In this document: one piece after another, positions 9,602 to 18,767 of the stretch
Layout of the letters: every line of letters begins with the position of its first letter
How positions within the stretch are numbered: position 1 is the stretch's first letter
Assembly (NCBI RefSeq): GCF_016107655.1
Contig: NZ_JABASX010000009.1
Location: forward strand, 1-64,000
Source of the DNA: Brevibacterium antiquum
GTDB taxonomy: Bacteria; Actinomycetota; Actinomycetes; Actinomycetales; Brevibacteriaceae
DNA length: 64,000 nt
Direction: 5' to 3'
Notes under the pieces: generated by a model
Seen by the model: only the letters and a program-made list of their open reading frames with translations
Told to the model about the DNA's origin: nothing
The model's database searches: none
Translations under genes and position numbers: made by a program

Positions 9602-11125
9602 CTATGAAAGACCCTGACCGCCGAGGCGGGCCCGTATTCTGGCACTGGCATCATTGAGTCCCACAATCTCTACGTGCTTTCCATAGTGCTCGTACGTGTC
9701 GGTCACAGAGTCCAATGCAGCGATCGTCGAAGCATCCCAGAGATGGGACTGATGCATGTCGATGACGACGTGCTCAGGGTCTTCGGCGTAGTCGAACATC
9801 GTGTACAGGTCGTTGGAGGATGCAAAGAACAGTTCACCGTTGACGGCGTAGCGGGCACTCGGACGTCCGTCAGATTCCACGATCTCACGGTGGACGCTGA
9901 CGAAGTGCGCCACTCGATTGGCGAAGGCGACCATGGCCACGAGCACGCCGAGAATCACTCCGATCGCCAGATTGTTCGTCCAGACAGTCGCAATGACGGT
10001 GACCAGCATGACGGTGGTCTCTGACTTCGGCATCCGCTTGAGAGTGCTGGGGCGGATGGAGTGCCAGTCGAAGGTCGCCCAGGAAACGAAGATCATGACC
10101 GCGACCAGTGCGGCCATGGGGATCAGCGCAACGATGTCGCCGAGGACGACGACGAGGATGAGCAGGAAGACACCGGCGCAGAACGTCGAGATCCGTGTCC
10201 GAGCCCCCGAAGCACGCACGTTGATCATGGTCTGACCGATCATCGCGCAGCCGCCCATGCCGCCGAAGAACCCGGTGACGATGTTGGCCACGCCCTGCGC
10301 CCAGGACTCTCGAGTCTTGTTCGAACGGGTATCGGTGACATCGTCGACGAGTTTGGCCGTCATCAGTGATTCGAGCAGCCCGACCAGGGCCATCGCCACC
10401 GCGTAGGGGGCGATGACCTTCAACGTCTCAAGTGTCAGCGGCACCTGCGGAACAAGGAGAGTCGGCAGCGACTCAGGCAGCTGACCCTTGTCACCCACAT
10501 TGGGAACATCCCAGGCGAAGAGCACGACGAGAAGGGTCAGGACGACGATGGCGACCAGGGGCGCCGGCACGATGGACGTGAACTTCGGGAGGACGAAGAC
10601 GATGATGAGGCCGAGCAGGCACAGTGGGTAGACCAGCCACGGGACGTCGAAGAGTTCGGGCACCTGGGCCATGAAGATGAGAATGGCCAGGGCGTTGACG
10701 AATCCGACCATGACTTGTCGCGGGATGAATCGCATGAGGCGGGCGACCCCGACCAGTGCCAGTATCACCTGGATCAGACCTGCCAGGATGACTGTGGCGA
10801 TGAAGTAGTCCGTGCCGTGCGAGGCCACCAAGGGTGCGATGACGAGCGCCACTGCACCGGTCGCCGCAGAGATCATTGCCGGTCGTCCGCCGAGGATCGC
10901 CACAGTCACAGCCATCGTGAATGATGCGAAGAGTCCGAATCGCGGGTCAACACCGGCGATGACGGAGAAGGCGATCGCTTCGGGGATGAGCGCCAGACCG
11001 ACGACGAGCCCGCCCAGAATCTCGGTCTTGAGCCAACCGGGCCGTTTCAGCGTCCGGAGCACACTTTGGCGCTCCTCCGGTGTCGGAGTGTGCCGTGCAG
11101 TGTCTGGGGGCAGGGTGGTGGACAC
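9602..11125 (-). CDS. SulP family anion permease with STAS domain
   Basis: A 507-aa membrane protein of the SLC26/SulP family, which carries sulfate, bicarbonate or other anions. The transporter domain starts with the conserved [19 protein letters not shown] and continues through roughly 10-12 hydrophobic segments to about residue 400. A C-terminal STAS domain ([20 protein letters not shown]) follows. The GTG at 11125 is chosen because AGGAG lies upstream and the family rarely extends further. It is transcribed away from a MerR-type regulator, and a dyad typical of MerR sites lies in the shared promoter region. STAS together with the permease suggests bicarbonate or sulfate uptake, but the substrate is not determined. 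Confidence 0.9.
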   Translation of the reverse strand: MSTTLPPDTARHTPTPEERQSVLRTLKRPGWLKTEILGGLVVGLALIPEAIAFSVIAGVDPRFGLFASFTMAVTVAILGGRPAMISAATGAVALVIAPLVASHGTDYFIATVILAGLIQVILALVGVARLMRFIPRQVMVGFVNALAILIFMAQVPELFDVPWLVYPLCLLGLIIVFVLPKFTSIVPAPLVAIVVLTLLVVLFAWDVPNVGDKGQLPESLPTLLVPQVPLTLETLKVIAPYAVAMALVGLLESLMTAKLVDDVTDTRSNKTRESWAQGVANIVTGFFGGMGGCAMIGQTMINVRASGARTRISTFCAGVFLLILVVVLGDIVALIPMAALVAVMIFVSWATFDWHSIRPSTLKRMPKSETTVMLVTVIATVWTNNLAIGVILGVLVAMVAFANRVAHFVSVHREIVESDGRPSARYAVNGELFFASSNDLYTMFDYAEDPEHVVIDMHQSHLWDASTIAALDSVTDTYEHYGKHVEIVGLNDASARIRARLGGQGLS

Positions 11126-11221
11126 AGTGGGGCTCCTACAGGCAGGAAGAAAACGGGATACGAGTTGGTACCGGGAGTCGTCACGAACCTTCACAGCACG
11201 TCAGAGTTCCCGACCAACATT

Positions 11222-11238
11222 AACCTTGCGTTAAGGTT
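11222..11238. promoter_or_regulatory. Candidate MerR-type operator between sulP and merR genes
   Basis: AACCTT-GCGTT-AAGGTT is a perfect 6-bp dyad with a 5-nt centre in the divergent intergenic region. MerR proteins bind dyads like this, usually between spaced -35 and -10 boxes. It lies about 100 bp upstream of the permease start and 115 bp upstream of the regulator. Confidence 0.55.
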
Positions 11239-11260
11239 GGTGCAAACCAGTTCCTGCGGC

Positions 11261-11346
11261 CGGCACAGGCCAGGAGTGAGACCGGAGCGAGGCTGGCACT
11301 AGTCCGGAGCGAGGCTGGCACAGGTCTGGAGCGAGACCGGAGGCGA
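11261..11346. repeat. 22-bp tandem repeat, about 3.5 copies
   Basis: Units begin at 11283 and 11305 and match at 20 of 22 positions (CGGAGCGAGGCTGGCAC core). Degenerate part-copies precede (about 11261-11282) and follow (11327-11346). The array occupies the leader immediately upstream of the MerR gene start. It is too short and its units too contiguous to be a CRISPR. Confidence 0.75.
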
Positions 11347-11353
11347 CGAAAGG

Positions 11354-11731
11354 GTGCACGGCATGCACATCGGCGAGATGACGGAGAAATCAGGACTGTC
11401 CTCACGGACTCTGCGGCATTACGAAGACATCGGGCTCATTCCTGCCACGGGCAGGACCGAGGGTGGTTTCCGCGTCTACACCGACGAGGACTTCCGTCGC
11501 CTGATGACGATCCGGCGGATGAAGGCCCTCAGCTATTCCACTGCCGAGATGGGTGAGCTGCTGGCCCACCTGGACATCCTGGAGGGCGACTCTCCCGAGG
11601 AGGAACGAGCCGAGGCTCGGCGCAGACTGCTGGCACTGCTCGACGATGCCGATGCCAGACGTGAGAAACTCGCCCGCCAGGTCGAACGCGCCGACGAGTT
11701 CCTCGGCATCCTCCGTCATCGCCTCGGCTGA
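11354..11731 (+). CDS. MerR family transcriptional regulator
   Basis: A 125-aa regulator. The N-terminal winged helix shows the MerR signature (SSRTLRHYEDIGLIPA and GGFRVYTDEDFRRL), followed by a dimerisation coiled coil ending LARQVERADEFLGILRHRLG. No cysteine pair for metal binding is visible, so the effector is probably an organic or physiological signal. The start is GTG 11354 (GGAGG upstream) or ATG 11363. It is divergent from the SulP permease and likely controls it and itself through the dyad at 11222-11238. Confidence 0.88.
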   Translation: MHGMHIGEMTEKSGLSSRTLRHYEDIGLIPATGRTEGGFRVYTDEDFRRLMTIRRMKALSYSTAEMGELLAHLDILEGDSPEEERAEARRRLLALLDDADARREKLARQVERADEFLGILRHRLG

Positions 11732-11777
11732 GGAACGCCTGCTCGCAACTGCCCCAACACGGCCGACACCGACTCAC

Positions 11778-12712
11778 TCACATCTTCGCTGTCCACCCCA
11801 GCTTCGGTCCGATCTCGGTCGCGAGCTGGTGGAGGATGTGCTTCCAACCATCGAGTTCGAACTCGAAGGGCAGCTCGAAGAGGTAGTCATCGGACTGCCC
11901 GAACGCCGGATCGCTGAGCAGCCGATCGACGATCTCCTCGTTCGACCCCAGCACATCAGTCGCGATGATCGTGTTCTTCCCGTGGACCTTCTTCGTCCGC
12001 GGAGTCCTGGCCTCCGCATAGTCGCGATACTTCTTCACCTGGTGGGGGGGCTGGCACCGTCGGTGGGGACGATGACCAGAGCGATGCTGACTCGGCCTTC
12101 GCCGCCCGATTCTTCAGCTCCGGCATCGCCGGCCCAGGAGGCTGATTTCAGAGAACCACCGCCGTACCAGAGCCTGCCCGAGAGCCCTGGTGAGTACGGT
12201 TCGAGGCGCTCGGAATCGATGTCCCCCGAACACTTGGTACTCCGGCTTCTCGCGGACGGGTACTCTGGCGAGGAAGTCCCTCAGCCGATCGATACGTCGG
12301 TAGCTGAAATCGCTGCCACACCAGTCCTCGTCGAAGACCAGATCGTTGACCTCCTCGATGAATGCAGGAGGATGCACACTCAGCCCGGGAAGCACTCGCC
12401 CTCCGGTGAGCACATCGGCAACTGCGAGGTCTTCGGCCAGGCGGTAGGGGTTCTCATGCCCGACGGGATCACCGCGCTCCCCAAGCCGATGCGCTCCGTA
12501 TGTCGGGCCAGCGCGGCAAAGTACACCGCCGGAGACGGCAGACCGTACTGCATATGTCGGGTGCGCACCCAGCCGCTGGCCAGGCCGAGCTCCTCTGCAA
12601 ACCTGAAGAGCTCGATGCCCTCCTGCAGCCCCAGTGCCGGGTGGCTGCGGTCGAAGGGAACCAGATGGATGAAGCCCAGGTGATCGAGTGGCCGTGTCGT
12701 CTGTGTGCTCAC
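11778..12712 (-). pseudogene. LLM-class flavin-dependent monooxygenase, frameshifted
   Basis: Three adjacent frames together rebuild one luciferase-like monooxygenase of about 310 aa. The N-terminal part (DHLGFIHLVPFD to LGSAVIP) runs from a GTG at 12712 preceded by GGGGGAG. It continues in another frame as VLTGGRVLPGLSVHPPAF and again shifts to a C-terminal part starting KKYRDYAEARTPRTKK. The shifts fall near 12460 (one base lost), near 12224, and in a run of seven G at about 12044-12050. Three independent lesions make sequencing error unlikely, so the gene is probably inactive. A long plus-strand frame across the same region is antisense shadow. Confidence 0.8.
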
Positions 12713-12748
12713 GATTTCTCCCCCATGACGTCTCACTGAGGCGCCAAC

Positions 12749-12762
12749 TTCAAGTAGTTGAA
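12749..12762. promoter_or_regulatory. Palindrome upstream of the monooxygenase pseudogene
   Basis: TTCAA-GTAG-TTGAA lies about 40 bp before the start of the disrupted gene, in an A/T-rich stretch. It has the form of a dimeric repressor site. No cognate regulator is obvious nearby. Confidence 0.35.
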
Positions 12763-12888
12763 CCATCAATTCATATCAGCATCGCCTGAACATCGGCCGT
12801 CATGCCGACGCATCGGCGAGCTCGCATCCTCATCTCCGTGACGGCGCTCCAACAACGACGTCACTCCAACAACCAAGCGCAATCGCGT

Positions 12889-14058
12889 TCACGCCCACCC
12901 GACAACGAGGCGGGCCGCCTCGGCGGGGATCATCGGGTCCACCCCGGTCAGGTCGGCGAATCGGCGCAGGCGGTTGGCCACCGTATTGCGATGGCAGAAC
13001 AGCTCGGCGGCACTCGCCCCGATGCTCCCCGAGCGCAGGTAGGTGTGCACGGCCTCGACGAGGCGCTCACGTTCGCCCGATCCGCAGACGGCGAGCGCCC
13101 GTTCGACGTCGGTGACGATGGAGTTCCCCGCCGCATTCAGCGCCTGAGCGGCCAATCTGGCCCACCCGCGCTCCCAGGTCATCGCCCCCACCTCGGCGGC
13201 GGTGAGCACCTGCGCCAGATCTCGAGCTGTCAGCGCTGACCTGCGCAGGGACCCGATTCCCCGGGTATTGACCAGGCCCACCCGCGCCTCGGCGAGCCGA
13301 CGTTCGACCGTCTCCAATCGCGACCCGGAGAGCTCGGATGACCCGGTGAAGGCAATGAGGACATCGCCGAGGTGGTGCGTGAACATGGTCCCGCCCGCGC
13401 GCTCATGGTCGGACACGAGAACCCGCAGCGCCGAGGTGTCCTCACCGTGCGCGGCCACGACGAGCAGCGGTCCGTCCGGGTCGAGGCCCAGCGCCGAGGC
13501 GATCGTGGCCAGGCGTTCGTCCGTCGGGTTGAGATCATCGAAGAGTCCCGCGATGAGTCCCTGCCGGACGGAGGATTCCTCCTCGCGCATCCGCTCCCGC
13601 TCTGCCGTGTAGGCACGCTGAACCTGGGAGACGTATTCGTCGACGGTGGAGAGCACGATCCCGGTGTGCCGGATGACGAGCTCCGCATCATCCTGCGTCG
13701 CGACCCTGGTCAGGGCCTCCCACAGGACGTTGAAGTCGTGCCTGATCGCCGTCATCAGCGCCTCCAGCGGAATCCCGGCACGAGCGCGAGAGACCCCGAC
13801 CTCCGTGGACACCGCAACCGGGCCGTCGAAACCGCCGGCGCGCAGGCCCTCGACGAGAGACTGGAATGAGACGAACCCGGTCCGCCGCAGCTCCGAGACC
13901 GGAATCGGGGCGGGATCGTAGCCTGGCACCCTGACGACTCGGGACATGAACCGTTCGGTGAGCTGCTCGAGATCGAGGGCGTCGAGGAGTTCGATCCAGC
14001 GCTGACGGTCACCGGTCAGCGGCTGGTCCTTGAGCTGTCTCTCGTGTGTTGGCGGCAT
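12889..14058 (-). CDS. PucR/CdaR-type transcriptional regulator
   Basis: A 389-aa regulator of the same general type as the one at 4380-5630. The C-terminal PucR helix-turn-helix reads ASAAELFCHRNTVANRLRRF. The N-terminal half is helical (EALMTAIRHDFNVLWEAL) as in RsbT co-antagonist-like domains, and the centre is a degenerate GGDEF-like domain. It diverges from the MHS transporter, ThDP enzyme and carbamoylase operon and is the likely activator of that operon. A 12-bp palindrome lies in the shared region. The ATG start has AGGACG immediately upstream, which is closer than usual. Confidence 0.87.
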   Translation of the reverse strand: MPPTHERQLKDQPLTGDRQRWIELLDALDLEQLTERFMSRVVRVPGYDPAPIPVSELRRTGFVSFQSLVEGLRAGGFDGPVAVSTEVGVSRARAGIPLEALMTAIRHDFNVLWEALTRVATQDDAELVIRHTGIVLSTVDEYVSQVQRAYTAERERMREEESSVRQGLIAGLFDDLNPTDERLATIASALGLDPDGPLLVVAAHGEDTSALRVLVSDHERAGGTMFTHHLGDVLIAFTGSSELSGSRLETVERRLAEARVGLVNTRGIGSLRRSALTARDLAQVLTAAEVGAMTWERGWARLAAQALNAAGNSIVTDVERALAVCGSGERERLVEAVHTYLRSGSIGASAAELFCHRNTVANRLRRFADLTGVDPMIPAEAARLVVGWA

Positions 14059-14104
14059 CGTCCTAGACTATGTGCGGAAGGCTGTGCAGATGCACAATCA
14101 GCAA

Positions 14105-14116
14105 CCGAGATCTCGG
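14105..14116. promoter_or_regulatory. Palindrome in the divergent regulator/MHS promoter region
   Basis: CCGAGATCTCGG, a perfect 12-bp palindrome, lies 46 bp upstream of the PucR-type gene and about 125 bp upstream of the MHS transporter gene. Its position fits an operator for the neighbouring regulator. Assignment is by position only. Confidence 0.4.
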
Positions 14117-14242
14117 GGCAAAATATACTCGAAATGGTGCGATCTCACTCTGTAGTGTTCTAAGTTACAGGTTGAATGCCCTAGCCGACCATGCCCTGCA
14201 ACCCAGTCCTGCCACCCCGTCCTGCACTCGATGGAGAGAAAC

Positions 14243-15574
14243 ATGAGCCACACCGACCCCACAGCTGCGGCGGAATACTCCGCAACTCATGAACTCAGCG
14301 TCAAAGACGCCAACAAGGTCGCGCTCGGCGCCCTCCTCGGCACCGCGCTCGAATGGTACGACTTCTTCCTCTTCAGCGCGGCTGCGGCACTGGTCTTCAA
14401 CGTGCAGTACTTCACCAGCGAGAACGCCACTGCCGCTGCCTTGGCATCCTTCGCAACCTTCGGCGTCGGTCTCGCCGCCCGTCCCATCGGCGGACTCATC
14501 TTCGGCCGCATCGGCGACAAGCTCGGCCGCCGTCAAGTCCTCATGGTCACGATCGTGGGCATCGGCATCGTCACCGGCCTCATCGGTGCGCTCCCGACCT
14601 ACGCCGCGATCGGCTTCGCGGCACCTGTCCTGCTCGTGCTCCTGCGCATCCTGCAGGGACTCTTCGTCGGCGGCGAGTGGTCTGGCGCTATGACGCTCGT
14701 CGTCGAGAACGCCCCGCTTCACCTGCGCGCACGCTACGCCGCAATCCCGCAGATCGGCTCGCCCATCGGCACGATCCTGTCCTCGGGCGGCTTCTTCGTC
14801 ATGACCCTGATCCTGTCGGCGGACAGCTTCAGCGCCTGGGGCTGGCGCATCCCGTTCCTCGCCGCCATCCCGCTCCTCCTCGTCGCCGTCTACATCCGCA
14901 GCCGCCTCGAAGAATCCCCGGTCTTCCGCCAGCTCGAGGATTCCGGCGAGCTCGAGAAGAGCCCCGTGCGCACCACCTTCCGCGACAGCTGGAAGCAGAT
15001 CATCGTCGGCATGGCCGCGGCCCTCCTCGGCGTCGGCGGCTTCTACCTCGTCACCGCATTCTGCGTCTGGTACGGCGTCAACGTCCTCGGCTACGACGAT
15101 TCGCTTCTGCTGTTGGGCAGCATGGTCGCCGCCGCTGTCGAGATCTTCGCCCTCATCTGGGGCGGAGCGCTCGGAACGAAGTTCGGGGCCAGCAAGGTCA
15201 TCCTGTGGGGCGGCATCGCCTCGGCGGTGGTCTCGGTTCCTGCCTTCCTCATGTTCGCATCCGGGAACCCGGTTCTCGTCGTCCTCGCGATGACCCTGGC
15301 GGTCGGCACGCTGTCACTGCCCTACGCCGCCTCGGGCACCGTCATGACCGGACTGTTCCCGGCCAGCACTCGCTACACCGGTGTCGCCCTGGCACAGAAC
15401 GTCGCCGGCATGATCTCCGGATTCATTCCGCTGCTCGCCACCGGGTTCGTCGCCGCAGCTGCCGATCATTGGTGGCCGGCCGCCGCGATGCTGGCCTTCC
15501 TGTCCCTGTTCACGGCCTTCGCCGGAGCCATCGCACCGCGCCTGAGCGTCGACCTGCCCGGTTTCAAGCACTGA
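14243..15574 (+). CDS. MFS transporter, metabolite:H+ symporter (MHS) family
   Basis: A 443-aa carrier with 12 predicted membrane segments. The signature ALGALLGTALEWYDFFLF in the first helix and the RPIGGLIFGRIGDKLGRR loop after helix 3 are typical of the MHS group, which imports carboxylates, betaines and related compounds. The second ATG (14243) is chosen because GGAGAG precedes it. It is the first gene of a three-gene operon and probably supplies the substrate for the downstream enzymes. Confidence 0.9.
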   Translation: MSHTDPTAAAEYSATHELSVKDANKVALGALLGTALEWYDFFLFSAAAALVFNVQYFTSENATAAALASFATFGVGLAARPIGGLIFGRIGDKLGRRQVLMVTIVGIGIVTGLIGALPTYAAIGFAAPVLLVLLRILQGLFVGGEWSGAMTLVVENAPLHLRARYAAIPQIGSPIGTILSSGGFFVMTLILSADSFSAWGWRIPFLAAIPLLLVAVYIRSRLEESPVFRQLEDSGELEKSPVRTTFRDSWKQIIVGMAAALLGVGGFYLVTAFCVWYGVNVLGYDDSLLLLGSMVAAAVEIFALIWGGALGTKFGASKVILWGGIASAVVSVPAFLMFASGNPVLVVLAMTLAVGTLSLPYAASGTVMTGLFPASTRYTGVALAQNVAGMISGFIPLLATGFVAAAADHWWPAAAMLAFLSLFTAFAGAIAPRLSVDLPGFKH

Positions 15575-15646
15575 CGGACGGCGCAGCACCGGCGCTCCCG
15601 CCACCAGCCCCCATCTGCACTCACCTTCACGAAAGGGCCCCCACGC

Positions 15647-17302
15647 ATGTCCCGCTCGGCCGGTCACCTCATCGTCAACACCCTGGAGAACGCCGGAATC
15701 GAGCGGATCTACGCGGTCCCCGGCGAAAGCTACCTCGACGTCCTCGACGGACTCTACGACTCTCCCATCGAGACCGTCGTGTGCCGACAGGAGGGCGGCG
15801 CAGGGTTCATGGCTCTGTCCGAATCACGGCTGACGGGGCGGCCCGGAATCGCCATGGTCACCCGTGGTCCGGGCGCCGCGAACGCGATGATCTCCGTGCA
15901 CACCGCCTACCAGGACGCCACCGCGCTCGTCCTCTTCGTCGGACTCGTGCCCATCGCGGACCGCGCCCGGGAATCGTTCCAGGAGTTCAGCCTGCCCGAG
16001 TGGTTCTCCTCCACCGCGAAGAAGGTCATCATCGTCGACGACGAGCACCGTGCCGGCGACCTCACGGCCGATGCCCTGCGCATCGCCGCAGCCGGTCGCC
16101 CCGGTCCCGTGGTCGTGGGTCTGCCAGAGGACGTCCTCGTCCGCCTGACCGACTCACCAGCAACGACACCCGCTCCGATCGCCGAACCTCGGCCCTCGGC
16201 CATCGACCTCGAATCGCTTGGCGCCCGCTTCACCGCCGCGCAGAAGCCGGCCTTCGTCCTCGGTGGAGACGGGTGGCACGAAGGCCATGGGCGGGCATTG
16301 CTCGACCTGGCCGCCTCGGCGGGGATCCCGGTCTTCTGCGATTGGCGCGCCTACGACGCCGTCCCCCACACCGGCCCCGCGTGGGCCGGATGGTTGGGAT
16401 ATGGCCGCACCGAGGCGGTCGCCGCCGGATTCGGTGATGCCGACCTCCTCGTCTTCGTCGGGGCCACCCGATCCGATGTCGCCAGCGACGGCTACACCCG
16501 CGGCTTCGACGCGGAGACCGTCGTCGTCGGTCTCGACCCGGAGGCGACCCAGCATGCCGGGCGCATCGACCAGCAGATCCTGGCCTCCCCACGCAGCTTC
16601 GTCACGGCTCTGAGCTCGATCGATGCCTCAGACCTGCGCGGAGGACGCAACGACGCGTGGATGGAGTCGCGTTCAGTCGTGCAGTCTCAGGTCGCCGAGC
16701 ACAGGCCCGACGCCGAGGTGGCCGGTGCCCGTCCTCGAACTGGAGTCGATCTCGGGGTTGCGTTCGGGATCCTCGATGACCGCCTCGGCGGCTCTGCGGT
16801 TCTGACATACGGAGCCGGCAATGCCACGATCTGGGGCCACAGGTTCATTCGGCATCTAGAGCCGGCGAGCCTCGTCGGCGCCCGCAACGGTGCCATGGGC
16901 CTTGCCGTTCCCGGTGCGGTCGCGGCCTCGCTCGTCTTTCCAGAGCGTCGCGCGGTCGCGATCTGCGGTGACGGTGACTTCCTCATGAATGGGCAGGAGC
17001 TGGCCACGGCCTTCGCTCATGGGGCGAAGCCGTTGGTCATCGTCGTCGACAACGGCGTGTACGGCACAATCGTCCAACACCAGGTCAAGCACTATCCCGG
17101 GCGTCCCTCGGGCACCTGCATGGTCAACCCCGACTTCGCAGTGTGGATGTCCTCGTTCGGCGGGCACGGCGAACGAGTCGAGCGGACCGAGGACTTCGAG
17201 GCCGCGCTCGACCGAGCCCTGGCTGCAGACGGTCCGGCGCTCGTCCACGTCCTCATCGACTCCGAGCTCATGCCCCCGGCTGCCGACGAGATTCCGGCCT
17301 GA
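15647..17302 (+). CDS. Thiamine diphosphate enzyme, acetolactate-synthase-like
   Basis: A 551-aa cytoplasmic enzyme with the three-domain POX/ALS architecture. The N-terminal pyrimidine-binding domain has the ThDP-activating Glu at residue 49 (CRQEGGAG) and VTRGPGAANA. The C-terminal PP-binding domain has GDGDFLMNGQELA leading to IVVDNGVYG. The presence of the Glu argues against glyoxylate carboligase, which has Val there. The true reaction is unknown; decarboxylation or ligation of a 2-keto acid is likely. It is clearly paralogous to the enzyme at 43292-44941. It sits 72 nt behind the MHS carrier and about 50 nt before a carbamoylase-type hydrolase. Confidence 0.85.
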   Translation: MSRSAGHLIVNTLENAGIERIYAVPGESYLDVLDGLYDSPIETVVCRQEGGAGFMALSESRLTGRPGIAMVTRGPGAANAMISVHTAYQDATALVLFVGLVPIADRARESFQEFSLPEWFSSTAKKVIIVDDEHRAGDLTADALRIAAAGRPGPVVVGLPEDVLVRLTDSPATTPAPIAEPRPSAIDLESLGARFTAAQKPAFVLGGDGWHEGHGRALLDLAASAGIPVFCDWRAYDAVPHTGPAWAGWLGYGRTEAVAAGFGDADLLVFVGATRSDVASDGYTRGFDAETVVVGLDPEATQHAGRIDQQILASPRSFVTALSSIDASDLRGGRNDAWMESRSVVQSQVAEHRPDAEVAGARPRTGVDLGVAFGILDDRLGGSAVLTYGAGNATIWGHRFIRHLEPASLVGARNGAMGLAVPGAVAASLVFPERRAVAICGDGDFLMNGQELATAFAHGAKPLVIVVDNGVYGTIVQHQVKHYPGRPSGTCMVNPDFAVWMSSFGGHGERVERTEDFEAALDRALAADGPALVHVLIDSELMPPAADEIPA

Positions 17303-17353
17303 CGATTTGCCGACCATCCACGACAGTCCCCACAATCCCGCAAAGGACGAACC

Positions 17354-18646
17354 ATGACGAAGACTCCCCACTCGCAGACTTCAGCTTCCTCACCAGCGAC
17401 GACGCAGACCGATAGGGACGACGACTTCCTCGCCGACTGGTCGGTCCACTCCCGCTTCGGAGCCGTCGAGGGCACGAACGGCGTGGATCGTCAGGCGGCG
17501 AGCGCGGCCGACGGTGAGCAGCGCAGATGGTTCGCCGAGCTGCTGGACAAGCACGGGTTCAGCGTGCACCGGGATGCGATCGGCAATCAGTTCGGTCTGC
17601 TCGAACTCGTTCCCGGCGCCCCGTATGTGCTCACCGGATCGCACATGGATTCGCAGCCGACCGCCGGCCGCTTCGACGGGGCGTATGGCGTCATGTCCTC
17701 GGCTCACGCCTGCTTCGCCGTCGCCGATGAGCTGCGCGCCGACCCTGCAAGGGCGAAGTACAACCTCGCCGTCATCAACTGGTTCAACGAAGAGGGCTCG
17801 CGCTTCAAACCGTCGATGATGGGCAGCAATGTCTTCACCGGCAAGGCCGAGCTCGAGGCGGCACTGGCCACCACCGATCCTCATGGCGTCACCGTCGCCG
17901 AGGCACTCGATGCGATCGGTGAGCGTGGCGACTTCACCGCGCCGGAGATCGCGGCCTATGCCGAAATCCATGTCCAGCAGGGCCGCAGCTTGGAGGAGGA
18001 CGGAGTCACGATCGGCCTCGTCAACGCCACGTGGGCTGCTCATAAGTTCGAGTTCCGCGTCACCGGCGAGCAGGCCCACAGCGGTTCGACGCTGATGAGC
18101 GATCGTCGCGATGCGCTGCTGGGTGCCGCCCGGCTCGTCGTCGCCGCGCGTGAACTCGTCGACGAATTCGAGCCCGGGGCGCTGCACACGGCGTGCGGTG
18201 AGCTCAACGTCTATCCCAACTCCCCGGTCGTCGTCGCCAGTGAGGTCGGCCTGCTGCTCGACCTGCGCTCCCCCGACGCCGAGGTGATCGCCGCCGCGCA
18301 CGAGTCCCTCATGTCCACGGTCGCCCGGGTCCGCGACGAGGTCGGTGTCGAGATCGAGATCGTCGCCGAACACAGCTGGGATCAGAACCCGTACTCCGAG
18401 GACGGGGTCGAGCTGGCACGGTCAGCGGCCGAGGACCTGGGACTCACCTCGGCGCGGGTGATGACCGTGGCCGGACACGATTCGACGAACATGAAGGACA
18501 CCGTGCCCACGGTCATGCTCTTCGTGCCCAGCGTCGGCGGCGTGTCCCACAGTCTTCAGGAATTCACGAAGGACGAGGACCTCGTGTCCGGCCTGCATCA
18601 CCTCACCGAGGTGGTGCGACGGCTGGCCGCTGGCGCGCTGGGCTGA
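17354..18646 (+). CDS. M20 hydrolase, N-carbamoyl amino acid / allantoate amidohydrolase type
   Basis: A 430-aa zinc-dependent amidase of the hydantoinase/carbamoylase family. Conserved motifs are GSHMDSQPTAGRFDGAYG (metal His and Asp), FNEEGSRF (catalytic Glu pair), a lid-domain HVQQGRSLE and a late GHDSTNM. Members hydrolyse N-carbamoyl amino acids, ureidoglycolate-type compounds or allantoate, releasing ammonia and CO2. AAGGA precedes the ATG. As the third gene of the MHS-ThDP operon under a PucR-type regulator, a ureido compound is a plausible substrate, but this is inference. Confidence 0.87.
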   Translation: MTKTPHSQTSASSPATTQTDRDDDFLADWSVHSRFGAVEGTNGVDRQAASAADGEQRRWFAELLDKHGFSVHRDAIGNQFGLLELVPGAPYVLTGSHMDSQPTAGRFDGAYGVMSSAHACFAVADELRADPARAKYNLAVINWFNEEGSRFKPSMMGSNVFTGKAELEAALATTDPHGVTVAEALDAIGERGDFTAPEIAAYAEIHVQQGRSLEEDGVTIGLVNATWAAHKFEFRVTGEQAHSGSTLMSDRRDALLGAARLVVAARELVDEFEPGALHTACGELNVYPNSPVVVASEVGLLLDLRSPDAEVIAAAHESLMSTVARVRDEVGVEIEIVAEHSWDQNPYSEDGVELARSAAEDLGLTSARVMTVAGHDSTNMKDTVPTVMLFVPSVGGVSHSLQEFTKDEDLVSGLHHLTEVVRRLAAGALG

Positions 18647-18670
18647 GCTGAGCTCGCCCATCTCGCTTCC

Positions 18671-18728
18671 GCTAGCCAAAAGTGCCCTGGTAGAGCACAA
18701 ATGCTCTACGTGAGCACATTTGGCTAGC
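18671..18728. terminator. Nested hairpin between convergent genes
   Basis: An outer 15-bp stem with one mismatch (18671-18685 with 18714-18728) encloses an inner perfect 8-bp hairpin (18690-18697 with 18702-18709). It lies between the carbamoylase-type gene end and the lysozyme-like gene end and could terminate both. There is no clear T-run. Confidence 0.55.
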
Positions 18729-18767
18729 GGGCGTCAGGGCTCGCAGCAGCCGGGATTTAGAGGTGCG

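Noticed and set aside
11261..11346. CRISPR array
   Set aside because: The units are contiguous 22-mers with no spacers and only about 3.5 copies; no cas genes are present.
11553..12683. 376-aa plus-strand frame over the monooxygenase pseudogene
   Set aside because: Antisense shadow; the minus strand carries recognisable monooxygenase motifs in three frames, and the plus frame has no family resemblance.
14353..16437. 694-aa plus-strand open frame
   Set aside because: It runs out of frame across the MHS transporter and ThDP enzyme genes, is Arg/Pro-rich as expected of a shadow, and both real genes have strong motifs.
15647..17302. Glyoxylate carboligase (gcl) in an allantoin pathway
   Set aside because: The catalytic Glu is present where carboligase has Val, and no other allantoin genes are seen apart from the M20 hydrolase.
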